Assembly: GCA_020635795.1 (NCBI GenBank)
Contig: JACJZD010000001.1
Location: 62,001 to 126,000 of the forward strand
Source of the DNA: Flavobacteriales bacterium
GTDB taxonomy: Bacteria > Bacteroidota > Bacteroidia > Flavobacteriales_E > Vicingaceae
Length of the DNA: 64,000 bases
Direction: 5' to 3'
Position numbers and translations under genes: made by a program. The stretch's first letter is position 1; every line of letters begins with the position of its first letter. Below, piece after piece: positions 32,873-41,409 of the stretch. Under the pieces are notes generated by a model. It did not search any database, was not told the DNA's origin, and worked only from the letters and a program-made list of their open reading frames with translations.

Positions 32873-33730
32873 ATGTCAAATTCAATTTCAATGGACAAAA
32901 AAACTGCTTGGGCTGGTGATAATAAATCGCCATTAAATGCAGGGTATGGAAAGTTAATGATGTGGTTTTTTCTTGTGTCAGATGCACTTTCTTTTACTGG
33001 ATTTTTAGCCGCTTACGGATTTTACCGTCATTATTATGGTGCATTATGGCCAAGTGCTGAGAACGTGTTTACACACTTCCCTTTTATGCATGGCGACCAC
33101 CCATTGTTGTATGTAGCGTTAATGACTTTCATATTAATTATGAGTTCTGTAACAATGGTTTTAGCTGTTGAAGCTGGACATCGTATGGATAAAAAAGGGG
33201 TTACGCTTTGGATGTTGTTGACCATCGTTGGTGGAGCTATATTTGTTGGCTCTCAAGCATGGGAATGGGGTCATTTTATACATGGTTCGGAATTAGGTGC
33301 TATTGAGTTAGGAAAAGGAGTATTTACACTACCTGATGGTTCTGTTGAAATGACGAAAGGAGTAATTGCAAGATGGAGAGCAGATGAACAAGCATTGCTT
33401 TTACCGTGGAAAGATGGAGCCGATTATATACAAGTAAGTGGTGCACAAATGAAAGAAATGGTCGAAAATGGAATTAAAGTTCAGGGAGCAAATCTAACAC
33501 ATAATGAATACGGACATCCTTTGTTTGCTGATTTCTTCTTCTTTATTACTGGTTTTCACGGTACTCACGTATTTAGTGGGGTGGTATTAAACTTCATTAT
33601 CTTTATCAATGTAATAATGGGAACTTATGAAAAAAGAGGTCACTACGAAATGGTTGAAAAAGTTGGTTTATACTGGCATTTCGTTGATTTAGTTTGGGTA
33701 TTTGTTTTCACATTCTTCTATTTAATTTAG
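32873..33730 (+). CDS. Cytochrome c oxidase subunit III (second copy)
   Basis: 285 residues from the ATG at 32873 (MSNSISMDKKTAWAGDNK). An in-frame ATG at 32816 would overlap the previous gene by 40 bases and add an unusual hydrophobic tail, so it is rejected. Family features include KLMMWFFLVSDALSFTGFL, GSQAWEWGHFI, FFFITGFHGTHVFSGV and VGLYWHFVDLVWVFVFTFFYLI. A soluble insert of about 70 residues (about 140-210) separates two helices, typical of the Bacteroidota form. It starts 17 bases after the first subunit III. Confidence 0.93.
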   Translation: MSNSISMDKKTAWAGDNKSPLNAGYGKLMMWFFLVSDALSFTGFLAAYGFYRHYYGALWPSAENVFTHFPFMHGDHPLLYVALMTFILIMSSVTMVLAVEAGHRMDKKGVTLWMLLTIVGGAIFVGSQAWEWGHFIHGSELGAIELGKGVFTLPDGSVEMTKGVIARWRADEQALLLPWKDGADYIQVSGAQMKEMVENGIKVQGANLTHNEYGHPLFADFFFFITGFHGTHVFSGVVLNFIIFINVIMGTYEKRGHYEMVEKVGLYWHFVDLVWVFVFTFFYLI

Positions 33731-33748
33731 TACATAAAAATTATAACT

Positions 33749-34126
33749 ATGGAACATTCGGGACATTCAGAACACACAGAAGCTTATGAATATGCAGTTC
33801 ATCATTCAGAAGAAGCTGGAAAAAAAATAAGAAAAAGAATCTGGTTAATTTTTTGGGTTCTTCTAGCCATCACTACAGTTGAAGTACTTTTAGGTATTTA
33901 CTGGAAAGAAATGGGACTGCCTTGGGGGTTAATAAAAATGACTTTTATTGGATTGACTATACTAAAGGCATTCTATATTGTTTCTGAGTATATGCACTTA
34001 AAACATGAAGTAACTTTTTTCAAAAACATTATCATTATTCCGTTTGTATTGTTTGCATTATATTTGGCATATCATGTAATGACTGAAGGAATTTATTCCG
34101 ACATGATGGAAAAATGGTTGTATTAA
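33749..34126 (+). CDS. Cytochrome c oxidase subunit IV-like protein
   Basis: 125 residues, with a His-rich start (MEHSGHSEHTEAYEYAVHHSEE) and three helices (about 30-50, 60-82, 88-110). The segment LTILKAFYIVSEYMHLKHE is the signature of the prokaryotic subunit IV (COX4_pro) family. It is the last structural gene of the oxidase operon and is followed by a terminator. The role is accessory, in assembly or stability. Confidence 0.9.
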   Translation: MEHSGHSEHTEAYEYAVHHSEEAGKKIRKRIWLIFWVLLAITTVEVLLGIYWKEMGLPWGLIKMTFIGLTILKAFYIVSEYMHLKHEVTFFKNIIIIPFVLFALYLAYHVMTEGIYSDMMEKWLY

Positions 34127-34150
34127 AACCATTATTTGATAGCATAAACA

Positions 34151-34187
34151 AAAGATCACAAGTAAATTTGTGGTCTTTTTATTTTTA
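34151..34187 (+). terminator. Rho-independent terminator of the cox operon
   Basis: AGATCACAA/TTGTGGTCT stem (one G-T pair), loop GTAAAT, then a T-rich tail. It separates the oxidase structural genes from the SCO gene. Confidence 0.82.
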
Positions 34188-34199
34188 TAAAAAATCTAA

Positions 34200-34907
34200 A
34201 TGAACTCAAAAGTTAAGAAAGTAATTTATTTAGTGGCAATATTGTTGTTGCCATCATTGTTTTACATGTTTTTGTATACTGGAAAGCATAATTTTCATCG
34301 GTTAGAGTATATTGGACCAAAAGAAGCAGTTTTAAATGATAATGGTAAATATGATACCAATTATCATCAAATTCCCTATTTTGAATTTATTAACCAAGAT
34401 GGAAAAATAGTAACTCGTGACGATTTATTGGGGCATGTTTATATTGCTGATTTCTTTTTTGCTACATGCCCAACTATTTGTCCAAAAATGACGACAAACA
34501 TGTCGTACATTCAAAACAAATTTAAAGACAATAAAAACCTTCGATATTTATCCATTACAGTTAATCCAGAACATGATTCGGTTTCGGTTTTAAGAGCTTA
34601 CGCTGACAAGGTACATGCCGATACTAAATCGTGGGATTTTGTTACTGGGAATAAAGATTCCATATATGAAATAGCATTCAATGGTTTTTTTGTAAGTGCA
34701 CAACGCGACTCAATTGCCCCAGGTGGATTTTTACATTCAGGAATGTTAATTTTAGTAGATAAAAATGCGCATATTCGAGGTTATTTTGATGGTACTACAC
34801 ATAAAGAGGTAAAAGAACAGTTAATTGATGCCATTGATATTTTGTACAAAGAGGACGTTGTTCCACTAAAAGGAAAAAAGAAGCCGCAAATAGAGCAAAT
34901 AAAGTAA
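34200..34907 (+). CDS. SCO1/SenC-family copper chaperone for cytochrome oxidase
   Basis: 235 residues. An N-terminal anchor helix (about 7-27) is followed by a thioredoxin-fold periplasmic domain. The copper-binding CxxxC is Cys 90 and Cys 94 in FFFATCPTICPKM, and the conserved His is in GFLHSGMLILVDK. SCO proteins help deliver copper to the CuA site of subunit II. Location directly after the oxidase genes agrees. It starts 13 bases after a terminator, so it is either transcribed from its own promoter or by read-through. Confidence 0.94.
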   Translation: MNSKVKKVIYLVAILLLPSLFYMFLYTGKHNFHRLEYIGPKEAVLNDNGKYDTNYHQIPYFEFINQDGKIVTRDDLLGHVYIADFFFATCPTICPKMTTNMSYIQNKFKDNKNLRYLSITVNPEHDSVSVLRAYADKVHADTKSWDFVTGNKDSIYEIAFNGFFVSAQRDSIAPGGFLHSGMLILVDKNAHIRGYFDGTTHKEVKEQLIDAIDILYKEDVVPLKGKKKPQIEQIK

Positions 34908-34927
34908 ATTCAGTTGCTTAAATTTGT

Positions 34928-35152
34928 ATGATGTTGTTTAAGTTACTAGCTATAATACTATTTGTTGTTGTTTCTTCGGTTTCGGCTTTTTCACAATGTG
35001 CAATGTGTAAGGCAGTAGTTGAATCAGATGCTGGTATGTCGAAGGGTATTAATGATGGAATATTGTACCTAATGGCTGTGCCATACATATTATTAGTGGT
35101 AATTGGCTATTTTGTGTACAAGCATTATAAAAAAACCAGAACAGATGTTTAA
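34928..35152 (+). CDS. Small membrane protein with CxxC motif, unknown function
   Basis: 74 residues. The N-terminal hydrophobic segment (about 3-22) may be a signal peptide ending at AFSQ, followed by CAMCKAVVES and a second helix (about 46-66) with a basic tail. The CAMC pair just after the membrane could bind copper or act in thiol redox chemistry. It lies 20 bases after the SCO gene and overlaps the next gene by eight bases, so the three form a probable unit. I do not recognise the family. A role in oxidase metal insertion is inference from position only. Confidence 0.72.
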   Translation: MMLFKLLAIILFVVVSSVSAFSQCAMCKAVVESDAGMSKGINDGILYLMAVPYILLVVIGYFVYKHYKKTRTDV

Positions 35153-35831
35153 GTTAAAAATATTTGGTCTTATTCGTTTAGTCTTTTTTTTTATTTTTTT
35201 ATCTCAATCGTTATTTCTTCTTTCTCAATCTGAGTTATCCTCATCATACTTTGAAGACGACATTAAAAAATCATTTAAGGAGCGCCCACAACTTGATGTA
35301 AAATTCGATTTTCGTTTTTCTTTTATTGCTTCTAGAGATTTTCGAACAAGTGGATTTAAGCTTGGAGTAAGCTTTAATAGAAAATTTAAAATGGGTTTGG
35401 GTTATAATCAATTGATTGTTCCAGCAAAATCTACGATTAAAGACAACGATAAATTATTTAATGCAGAACTAAAATACATTTATTTCTCACCTTATTTCGA
35501 GTATGTATACTATACATCAAAACGTTGGGAATTTAACTTGTCGGCACAAGTTGGTTTTGGGAGTGGGCATTATCAATATTATAATGTTGAAGAAGACAGA
35601 ACGATAAAAACCAAGTATTCTACGATTTTATCGTACGAACCAGTTATGCTAATTGATTATAAAATTATACGTTGGTTTGGTGTTGGTACAGGAGTTGGCT
35701 ATCGTTTAATTTTTTACAAGAACAGTAATATTGAGGAACATTTAACATCTCCAGTTTATGTGTTTAAGGTTAAAGTATATTTAGGCGAAATTGTTCGAAC
35801 AATAACAGGCAAACAAATACAAGCTGAATAG
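35145..35831 (+). CDS. Outer-membrane beta-barrel-like protein, unknown function
   Basis: 228 residues from the ATG at 35145 (MFKLKIFGLIRLVFF). Starts further upstream lie inside the previous gene and lack a signal peptide. The N-terminus is a signal peptide, and the rest shows alternating hydrophobic and polar strands with aromatic girdles (FDFRFSFIASRDF, FKMGLGYNQLIV, YFEYVYYTSKRWEFNLSAQVGFGSGHYQYY), as in small outer-membrane barrels. The overlap with the CxxC protein gene suggests coupling to it. No specific family is recognised. Confidence 0.65.
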   Translation: MFKLKIFGLIRLVFFFIFLSQSLFLLSQSELSSSYFEDDIKKSFKERPQLDVKFDFRFSFIASRDFRTSGFKLGVSFNRKFKMGLGYNQLIVPAKSTIKDNDKLFNAELKYIYFSPYFEYVYYTSKRWEFNLSAQVGFGSGHYQYYNVEEDRTIKTKYSTILSYEPVMLIDYKIIRWFGVGTGVGYRLIFYKNSNIEEHLTSPVYVFKVKVYLGEIVRTITGKQIQAE

Positions 35832-35880
35832 ATTTTTTAACAATGATAGTTTAGTTTTAAGGAATTCTTACATTTGAACT

Positions 35881-36903
35881 ATGAACGATAATCTCGACGC
35901 AAATAAAGAAAATTTAAATTCTGTTGAACGAGAATTTGAAAAGGTCTTGCGTCCGCTTTCGTTTGATGATTTTACTGGTCAAGCACAAGTCATTGAAAAT
36001 CTAAAAGTATTTGTTAAGGCTGCGGAACAACGAGGAGAGGCTCTTGATCATGTTTTGCTTCATGGACCTCCAGGTTTAGGAAAAACAACTTTAGCAAATA
36101 TTATAGCTAATGAATTAAATGTTGGATTCCGTGTAACTTCAGGCCCTGTGTTAGAAAAACCAGGAGACTTAGCTGGGTTACTGACCAACCTTGAAGAAGG
36201 AGATGTGCTTTTTATTGATGAAATTCATCGGCTTTCACCAGTTGTAGAAGAATATTTGTACTCTGCAATGGAAGACTATAAAATCGATATCATGATTGAT
36301 AGTGGCCCCAATGCAAGAAGTGTTCAAATAGAATTAAATCCTTTTACATTAGTAGGTGCAACAACACGAACAGGTTTGTTGACATCTCCATTAAGAGCTC
36401 GTTTTGGAATAACTTCTCGTTTAGAATATTACGATACAGAATTACTTTCCACCATCATTCAACGTTCTGCAGGTATTATTAATGTAGAAATTGACGAGCA
36501 AGCAGCGATTGAAATTGCAGGAAGAAGTAGAGGTACGCCTCGTATCACGAATGCTTTATTGAGAAGGGTAAGAGATTTTGCTCAAGTTAAAGGAGATGGT
36601 AGAATTACCAACGAAATAGCTTTGTATGGTTTAAATGCATTGAATGTAGATAAGTATGGATTAGATGAAATGGACAACAGAATTTTAGTTGCCATTATTG
36701 ATAAATTTAAAGGAGGCCCAGTTGGTTTAACGACTATTGCAACTGCAGTGAGCGAACAAGCAGGAACCATAGAAGAAGTTTATGAGCCATTCTTGATAAA
36801 AGAAGGTTTTTTGATGCGTACACCTAGAGGTAGAGAAGCCACTGAAAAAGCTTACAAACATTTAGGTAGAATTCAACACCCCAATCAAGGAAATTTGTTT
36901 TAA
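35881..36903 (+). CDS. ruvB: Holliday junction branch-migration helicase subunit RuvB
   Basis: 340 residues, the standard length. It is the hexameric AAA+ motor that, with RuvA, moves Holliday junctions during recombination repair. Walker A is GPPGLGKT (62-69) and Walker B DEIH (113-116). The RuvB signatures GATTRTGLLTSPLRARFG (with the Arg finger) and the C-terminal winged helix (EPFLIKEGFLMRTPRGREAT) are present. A strong bidirectional terminator follows. The neighbours are unrelated in function. Confidence 0.97.
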   Translation: MNDNLDANKENLNSVEREFEKVLRPLSFDDFTGQAQVIENLKVFVKAAEQRGEALDHVLLHGPPGLGKTTLANIIANELNVGFRVTSGPVLEKPGDLAGLLTNLEEGDVLFIDEIHRLSPVVEEYLYSAMEDYKIDIMIDSGPNARSVQIELNPFTLVGATTRTGLLTSPLRARFGITSRLEYYDTELLSTIIQRSAGIINVEIDEQAAIEIAGRSRGTPRITNALLRRVRDFAQVKGDGRITNEIALYGLNALNVDKYGLDEMDNRILVAIIDKFKGGPVGLTTIATAVSEQAGTIEEVYEPFLIKEGFLMRTPRGREATEKAYKHLGRIQHPNQGNLF

Positions 36904-36905
36904 AT

Positions 36906-36940
36906 AAAAAAACCGATAGTAGCTACTATCGGTTTTTTTT
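36906..36940. terminator. Bidirectional rho-independent terminator
   Basis: A fully palindromic CCGATAGT-AGCT-ACTATCGG core, with A7 before and T8 after. It serves ruvB on the plus strand and cystathionine beta-synthase on the minus strand. Confidence 0.92.
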
Positions 36941-36960
36941 ATCTCATCACCTAGAACTCA

Positions 36961-38322
36961 TCACCCAATAGCTTTAATCATATCTTGTTTGGTAATAATG
37001 TGGTGTTTGTCCCCATCGTAATTTACAACAACAGCTTTAACGCCTTGTTGAAATAATTTAGAAACTTGTTCGAATGTTGTTTTTTCAGTTACAACTGGAA
37101 AAGCCTCTTGCATTACATTTCTTACAGGCATTTCTTTTAGTTCAGCATTTTCTAAAAGCTTTCCAAACAAATGACTATCGTTTAAAGACCCCACAAATTT
37201 GTTGTTGTCTACAACTGGAATTTGAGAAATGTTGTATTGATTCATCAATAAAATAGCTTGCGTAACGGGTGTATCGGAACTAACAGTAACCAAGTGTTTA
37301 CCAACATGGTCTTTTATTAGGTCTAAAGCCGTTTTCTTCTCTTCTTGTAAAAAACCTCTATCACGCATCCAATCATCGTTGTACATTTTTCCTAAATAAC
37401 GAGTTCCGTGGTCATGGAATATTACCACTACCACATCACCTTCTTTAAACATGTGTTTCATTTGTACAATACCAGCCATAGCACTTCCTGCACTATTTCC
37501 AACAAAAATACCTTCCTCACGTGGAATTCTTCTTGTCATAACTGCCGCATCTTTATCGGTTACTTTTTCGAAATGGTCGATTAAACTAAAATCAACATTT
37601 TTAGGTAAAAAGTCTTCACCAATACCTTCTGTGATGTAAGGATAAATCTCATTTTCATCAAAAATACCAGTCTCTTTGTATTTTTTGAAAACAGAACCAT
37701 ACGTATCAATTCCTAAAATTTTAATATTAGGATTTTTTTCTTTCAAGTATTTTGCTGTTCCACTAATTGTACCTCCAGTACCAACACCAACTACTAGGTG
37801 AGTTATTTTACCGTCTGTTTGATCCCAAATTTCTGGTCCAGTTGATTCGTAATGTGCTTGTGCATTACTTGGGTTGTCATATTGATTTGGTTTCCACGAG
37901 TTAGGGACCTCGTTTACTAAACGACTAGAAACTGAATAGTAGGAAGCAGGGTCTTCAGGAGCAACGTTTGTAGGACAAACAAATACTTCTGCTCCAAAAG
38001 CTCTTAAAGCATCAAATTTTTCTTTCGATTGTTTATCGGTAGAAGTGAAAATACATTTATAACCTTTTATAACTGCAGCAATAGCTAACCCCATACCAGT
38101 ATTTCCACTTGTTCCTTCAATAATGGTTCCACCTGGTTTTAATCTACCATCTTTTTCCGCATCTTCTATCATTTTTAAGGCCATACGGTCTTTAATGCTG
38201 TTGCCAGGATTAGTAGTTTCTACTTTTGCCAACACTAAAGCAGGAATATCTTTTGTTAAGCTATTGATTTTAATTAACGGAGTGTTTCCTATTGTTTCTA
38301 AAACGTTATTGTAATATTTCAT
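36961..38322 (-). CDS. Cystathionine beta-synthase (PLP domain plus CBS pair)
   Basis: 453 residues. The PLP domain of the cysteine synthase fold has the Schiff-base Lys 44 in NPGNSIKDRMA, the substrate loop GTSGNTG (70-76), and the phosphate loop GVGTGGTISG. Two CBS domains occupy about 335-453 (SSDTPVTQAILLMNQYNISQIPVVD, then NYDGDKHHIITKQDM). This layout is that of cystathionine beta-synthase, which joins serine and homocysteine, rather than plain cysteine synthase. It lacks the heme-binding N-terminal extension of the mammalian enzyme. Monocistronic, with a short tandem repeat in its 5' region. Confidence 0.9.
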   Translation of the reverse strand: MKYYNNVLETIGNTPLIKINSLTKDIPALVLAKVETTNPGNSIKDRMALKMIEDAEKDGRLKPGGTIIEGTSGNTGMGLAIAAVIKGYKCIFTSTDKQSKEKFDALRAFGAEVFVCPTNVAPEDPASYYSVSSRLVNEVPNSWKPNQYDNPSNAQAHYESTGPEIWDQTDGKITHLVVGVGTGGTISGTAKYLKEKNPNIKILGIDTYGSVFKKYKETGIFDENEIYPYITEGIGEDFLPKNVDFSLIDHFEKVTDKDAAVMTRRIPREEGIFVGNSAGSAMAGIVQMKHMFKEGDVVVVIFHDHGTRYLGKMYNDDWMRDRGFLQEEKKTALDLIKDHVGKHLVTVSSDTPVTQAILLMNQYNISQIPVVDNNKFVGSLNDSHLFGKLLENAELKEMPVRNVMQEAFPVVTEKTTFEQVSKLFQQGVKAVVVNYDGDKHHIITKQDMIKAIG

Positions 38323-38325
38323 TTT

Positions 38326-38357
38326 TAAGGTTATGAGTTTATAAGGTTATGAGTTTA
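38326..38357. repeat. Tandem 16-bp direct repeat upstream of cystathionine beta-synthase
   Basis: TAAGGTTATGAGTTTA occurs twice back to back (38326-38341, 38342-38357), starting four bases before the minus-strand start codon. It may be a slippage product; no regulator is known. Confidence 0.7.
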
Positions 38358-38442
38358 ATAGTTTTAATGTTTAAGTTTTGTTTTTAACCTCTTACATTTC
38401 TAAACGAATAAACTTTTCACAAAAGTAATAAATAGCTTTTAT

Positions 38443-39672
38443 TTAATCGAATCGAATGGCTTTAACAGGAGAAATTTTTGTGATAACATAAGAAGGCAAA
38501 ATCAACATCAAAAAACAAACGATTAATGTCCCAATGTTTAAAACAAGAATTGAATTAAGACTCAACTTAATAGGAACTTCTGATACATAATAAGATTCTT
38601 CGGGGAGTTTGATGAAGCCGAATTTTAATTGAAGTAAGCACAAACCTATACCAACTATATTCCCGATGATTAAACCTTTAACAATAAGGTTTAGGGCATT
38701 GTATAAAAATATTTTACGCACATTCCAATTGGGCATACCCAAAGCTTTTAAAATTCCAATCATGTTGGTGCGTTCCAAAATCAAAATTAATAAAGCAGAT
38801 ATTATGTTAATAACTGCAACTAAAACCATTAGAATAATAATAATAATCACGTTAATATCTTGTAATTCTAACCAATTAAAAATATCTGGGTTTTTATCTA
38901 CTATGGTAACGGAGTGCAAATCGTAACCAATATTATCGTAAACAAATTGATCTAGTCGTTCTAAATCGGAATATTTATCAATAATCACTTCAAAACCACC
39001 AATTAAGTTGCTACTCCAATTGTTTCTTTTTTGAATGTGAGAAATATCTGTAATCACAAATAAATTGTCGAATTGTTCTAATCCAGACTGGTAAATACCT
39101 TTTACTTTGAAATCTTTTGGGCGTAATTGCCCATCCGACTGAATAAAATACAAAAACATTTTGTCGTTCAACTTAATGTTCATTTTATTGGCAATGGTTT
39201 GCGAAATTAAAATGTCGTTAGTCGGATTTAAGGTGTCAATAATAATCGGACTACCTTCTTTAAGTTTATCATTAAAAAAACTCCAATCGAAATCATCACC
39301 AATCCCTTTAACAATAACGCCATAAATGTCTTCATTGGTTTTTATTATTCCTGCTTTTGTAGCAAAAATTTGGATGTGTTTTATTCCATCAACCGTATCT
39401 AAACTTGGGTAAAATACTTGGTATTTATCAATTGGAGTAGCTTCGTAAGTGTTTTGGGAATCGTATTTCGAAATTTGAATGTGCCCTCCAAAACCAATTA
39501 CTTTGTTTCTAATTTCACGCTGAAACCCTGCAACAATACTCAACGAAACAATCATAACTGTTAGCCCCAGAGCAATGGCTGCAATGGAAATTTTAATAAT
39601 AGGTTGAGTAAATTTTTTCGATTTACTGTCGCCTCTCATTATATTTTTTGATATGAAATATTCGAGATTCAA
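38443..39672 (-). CDS. LolE/FtsX-type ABC transporter permease
   Basis: About 409 residues from a TTG at 39672, giving M-NLEYFISKNIMRGDSKSKKF, the usual start of this family. The longer open frame starts at another TTG (39714) within the likely promoter and is less likely. Membrane helices occur near the N-terminus (IKISIAAIALGLTVMIVSLSIVAGF, before a periplasmic MacB-like domain with KVIGFGGHIQI) and three more in the last 150 residues. The pattern fits LolC/LolE permeases, which extract lipoproteins, or related FtsX-type permeases. No ATPase gene is adjacent, so the partner must be elsewhere. Confidence 0.82.
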   Translation of the reverse strand: MNLEYFISKNIMRGDSKSKKFTQPIIKISIAAIALGLTVMIVSLSIVAGFQREIRNKVIGFGGHIQISKYDSQNTYEATPIDKYQVFYPSLDTVDGIKHIQIFATKAGIIKTNEDIYGVIVKGIGDDFDWSFFNDKLKEGSPIIIDTLNPTNDILISQTIANKMNIKLNDKMFLYFIQSDGQLRPKDFKVKGIYQSGLEQFDNLFVITDISHIQKRNNWSSNLIGGFEVIIDKYSDLERLDQFVYDNIGYDLHSVTIVDKNPDIFNWLELQDINVIIIIILMVLVAVINIISALLILILERTNMIGILKALGMPNWNVRKIFLYNALNLIVKGLIIGNIVGIGLCLLQLKFGFIKLPEESYYVSEVPIKLSLNSILVLNIGTLIVCFLMLILPSYVITKISPVKAIRFD

Positions 39673-39711
39673 AATACTTACTTTTGTAACAGAGCTTTTA
39701 TCAAACCTTAA

Positions 39712-39719
39712 CAAAAATA
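39712..39719 (-). promoter_or_regulatory. Candidate -7 element for the permease gene
   Basis: TATTTTTG on the minus strand matches TAnnTTTG. Transcription would start near 39705, about 33 bases before the TTG start at 39672. This supports that start over the TTG at 39714, which would lie upstream of the transcript. Confidence 0.35.
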
Positions 39720-39733
39720 GTAATTTGTATCAG

Positions 39734-40957
39734 ATGCCTTTTAAACTAGTAAGTTTTATTCTCTTTGTTTCCATGTTTAGTGTTTGTTGTTCCGGACAAG
39801 GCGATTTGCCTTCGTCGGAAAAACCAGTGCTGGAAAAAACAGACAATGTAGCAAAAGTTGAACAAACAAAAGTGATTGTCGGAGCGGAACAAACCAATTT
39901 GTATTTGCCTTTGTTGCTAAACAAAAAGGTTGGCGTGGTGGCTAATCATACCTCTATGATTAATGATGTTCATTTGGTAGATTCATTATTGACTTTAAAA
40001 ATCAACCTTAAAAAAGTATTTAGCCCTGAGCATGGTTTTAGAGGTAAAGCTGATGCGGGAGAAAAAGTTAGCTCGAACATTGATTCGAAAACCAAATTAC
40101 CCATTGTTTCGCTTTACGGAAAAAACAAAAAACCTTATCCCGAACAAGTAAAAGGGTTGGATGTAATTGTTTTTGATATTCAAGATGTTGGGGCTCGATT
40201 TTACACCTACATTTCTACTATGCATTATGTAATGGAAGCTTGTGCCGAAAACAACATCAAATTTGTGGTGTTAGACCGACCAAACCCCAATGGAAATTAT
40301 GTTGATGGACCTATTTTAGAAAACGATTTTAAATCGTTTGTGGGTATGCACCAAGTGCCCATTGTGCATGGTATGACAGTAGGTGAGTATGCTCAAATGA
40401 TTAACAATGAAAATTGGTTGGCGAATGGTGTAAAATGCGATTTGGAAGTAATTAAAATGCAAAATTATACTCACCAAACCGAATATGAATTACCAATAAA
40501 ACCATCACCGAATTTGGCAAATATGCAAGCTATATTATTGTACCCATCGTTATGTTTGTTCGAAGGTACACCTATAAGTGTGGGGCGAGGAACTGAAAAA
40601 CCTTTTCAGTGGATTGGTAACCCCAAATTAAAATCGGACTTTATGTTTGTACCAAAAAGCATGGAAGGAGCCAAAGAACCTTTACTAAAAGGAGAAACCT
40701 GTAATGGATTAGATTTGAGTGCCGTTAGTGTAAAAAAGGAGTTAGACTTATCGTATTTGATAAGCTTTTATAACCAGTACCCCGATAAAGAACATTTTTT
40801 TGAAAAGTTCTTTAACACCTTGGCTGGTAATGCAAAGCTACAAGAGCAAATAAAACAAGGAGAAACCGAAGAAGAAATAAAAGCCACTTGGCAAAAGGGT
40901 TTGTTGGAGTTTAAAACCAAACGTAAAAAATACTTGTTGTATCAGGATTTTGAGTAG
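39734..40957 (+). CDS. DUF1343 lipoprotein, NamZ-like exo-beta-N-acetylmuramidase
   Basis: 407 residues from the ATG at 39734 (MPFKLVSFILFVSMFSVCCSG), which gives a lipoprotein signal; an in-frame start 81 bases upstream would overlap the divergent permease gene. DUF1343 features are KVGVVANHTSM, FSPEHGFRGKADAGEKV, FDIQDVGARFYTYISTMHYVMEAC, VLDRPNPNG and EGTPISVGRGTEKPFQWIG. Characterised members (NamZ/YbbC) release N-acetylmuramic acid from cell-wall fragments. A lipid-anchored enzyme of this sort would act in peptidoglycan recycling. No other muramic acid genes are nearby. Confidence 0.88.
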   Translation: MPFKLVSFILFVSMFSVCCSGQGDLPSSEKPVLEKTDNVAKVEQTKVIVGAEQTNLYLPLLLNKKVGVVANHTSMINDVHLVDSLLTLKINLKKVFSPEHGFRGKADAGEKVSSNIDSKTKLPIVSLYGKNKKPYPEQVKGLDVIVFDIQDVGARFYTYISTMHYVMEACAENNIKFVVLDRPNPNGNYVDGPILENDFKSFVGMHQVPIVHGMTVGEYAQMINNENWLANGVKCDLEVIKMQNYTHQTEYELPIKPSPNLANMQAILLYPSLCLFEGTPISVGRGTEKPFQWIGNPKLKSDFMFVPKSMEGAKEPLLKGETCNGLDLSAVSVKKELDLSYLISFYNQYPDKEHFFEKFFNTLAGNAKLQEQIKQGETEEEIKATWQKGLLEFKTKRKKYLLYQDFE

Positions 40958-40960
40958 TTT

Positions 40961-40974
40961 TTTACTCGTCATTC
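40961..40974 (+). repeat. 14-bp direct repeat, left boundary of the GIY-YIG cassette
   Basis: TTTACTCGTCATTC here recurs exactly at 41410-41423 on the other side of the GIY-YIG gene. Both copies are joined to REP-like sequence. Confidence 0.6.
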
Positions 40975-40984
40975 TAAATTTTTC

Positions 40985-41010
40985 CGTCATTCCTGCGTAG
41001 GCAGGAATCT
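40985..41010 (+). repeat. REP-like palindrome, unit 1
   Basis: CGTCATTCC-TGC-GTAG-GCA-GGAATCT: an 8-bp stem ATTCCTGC/GCAGGAAT with a GTAG loop. It lies 20 bases before the GIY-YIG start codon. Confidence 0.8.
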
Positions 41011-41030
41011 CTTTATTATTACCTTTGAAT

Positions 41031-41333
41031 ATGACTGGAAAAGGTGGTTATATTTATATTGTTTCAAATAAATCAAGAGCAGTTTTATACATTGGTGTTA
41101 CTGCTGATTTGTGCAATAGAATGTTCGAACATAAAGAGTTAAAAGGCTCATTTTTTACTTCAAAATATAAATGTGTTGATTTATTATATTACGAATTTCA
41201 TGAAACAATTGAAGGAGCCATTGAAAAAGAAAAAAATTTGAAAAAGTGGAAACGAGAGTGGAAAGATAAACTGATTAAAGAATTTAATCCTGAGTTAATT
41301 GATTTGTTTGATACCGTTCAAGATTTCCGATAG
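41031..41333 (+). CDS. Solitary GIY-YIG nuclease domain protein
   Basis: 100 residues from the ATG at 41031; a TTG two codons earlier is less likely. The whole protein is one GIY-YIG domain: GYIYIVSN near the start, LYIGVT at 19-24 (the YIG half), Arg 30 and His 34 in RMFEHK, and the catalytic Glu probably in GAIEKEKNLKKWKREWK. It is the small UvrC-N-like family that is common and scattered in Bacteroidota. Inverted and direct repeats of a REP-like element flank it on both sides, which suggests the gene and repeats form a unit. Cutting of the repeats by this enzyme is inference. Confidence 0.9.
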   Translation: MTGKGGYIYIVSNKSRAVLYIGVTADLCNRMFEHKELKGSFFTSKYKCVDLLYYEFHETIEGAIEKEKNLKKWKREWKDKLIKEFNPELIDLFDTVQDFR

Positions 41334-41343
41334 ATTTTAAAAG

Positions 41344-41379
41344 AGATTCCTATTTCCGTTGCACTCCACAGGAATGACG
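41344..41379 (-). repeat. REP-like element, unit 2 (inverted)
   Basis: On the minus strand this reads CGTCATTCC, then 20 bases, then GGAATCT. The ends match unit 1 in the opposite orientation, but the middle has diverged. It starts 11 bases after the GIY-YIG stop. Confidence 0.65.
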
Positions 41380-41409
41380 TGCTATTCAGCTTCCATCTAC
41401 CATTTTACA

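Noticed and set aside
34919..34926. TAAATTTG two bases before the CxxC protein ATG (and TACATTTG at 35869-35876 before ruvB) as promoters of leaderless mRNAs
   Set aside because: Neither has a -33 TTTG at the right distance, and such octamers arise often by chance in AT-rich DNA. Kept only as a curiosity.
36961..38322. Plain cysteine synthase (CysK/CysM)
   Set aside because: The two C-terminal CBS domains and 453-residue length fit cystathionine beta-synthase better, although activity with O-acetylserine cannot be excluded.
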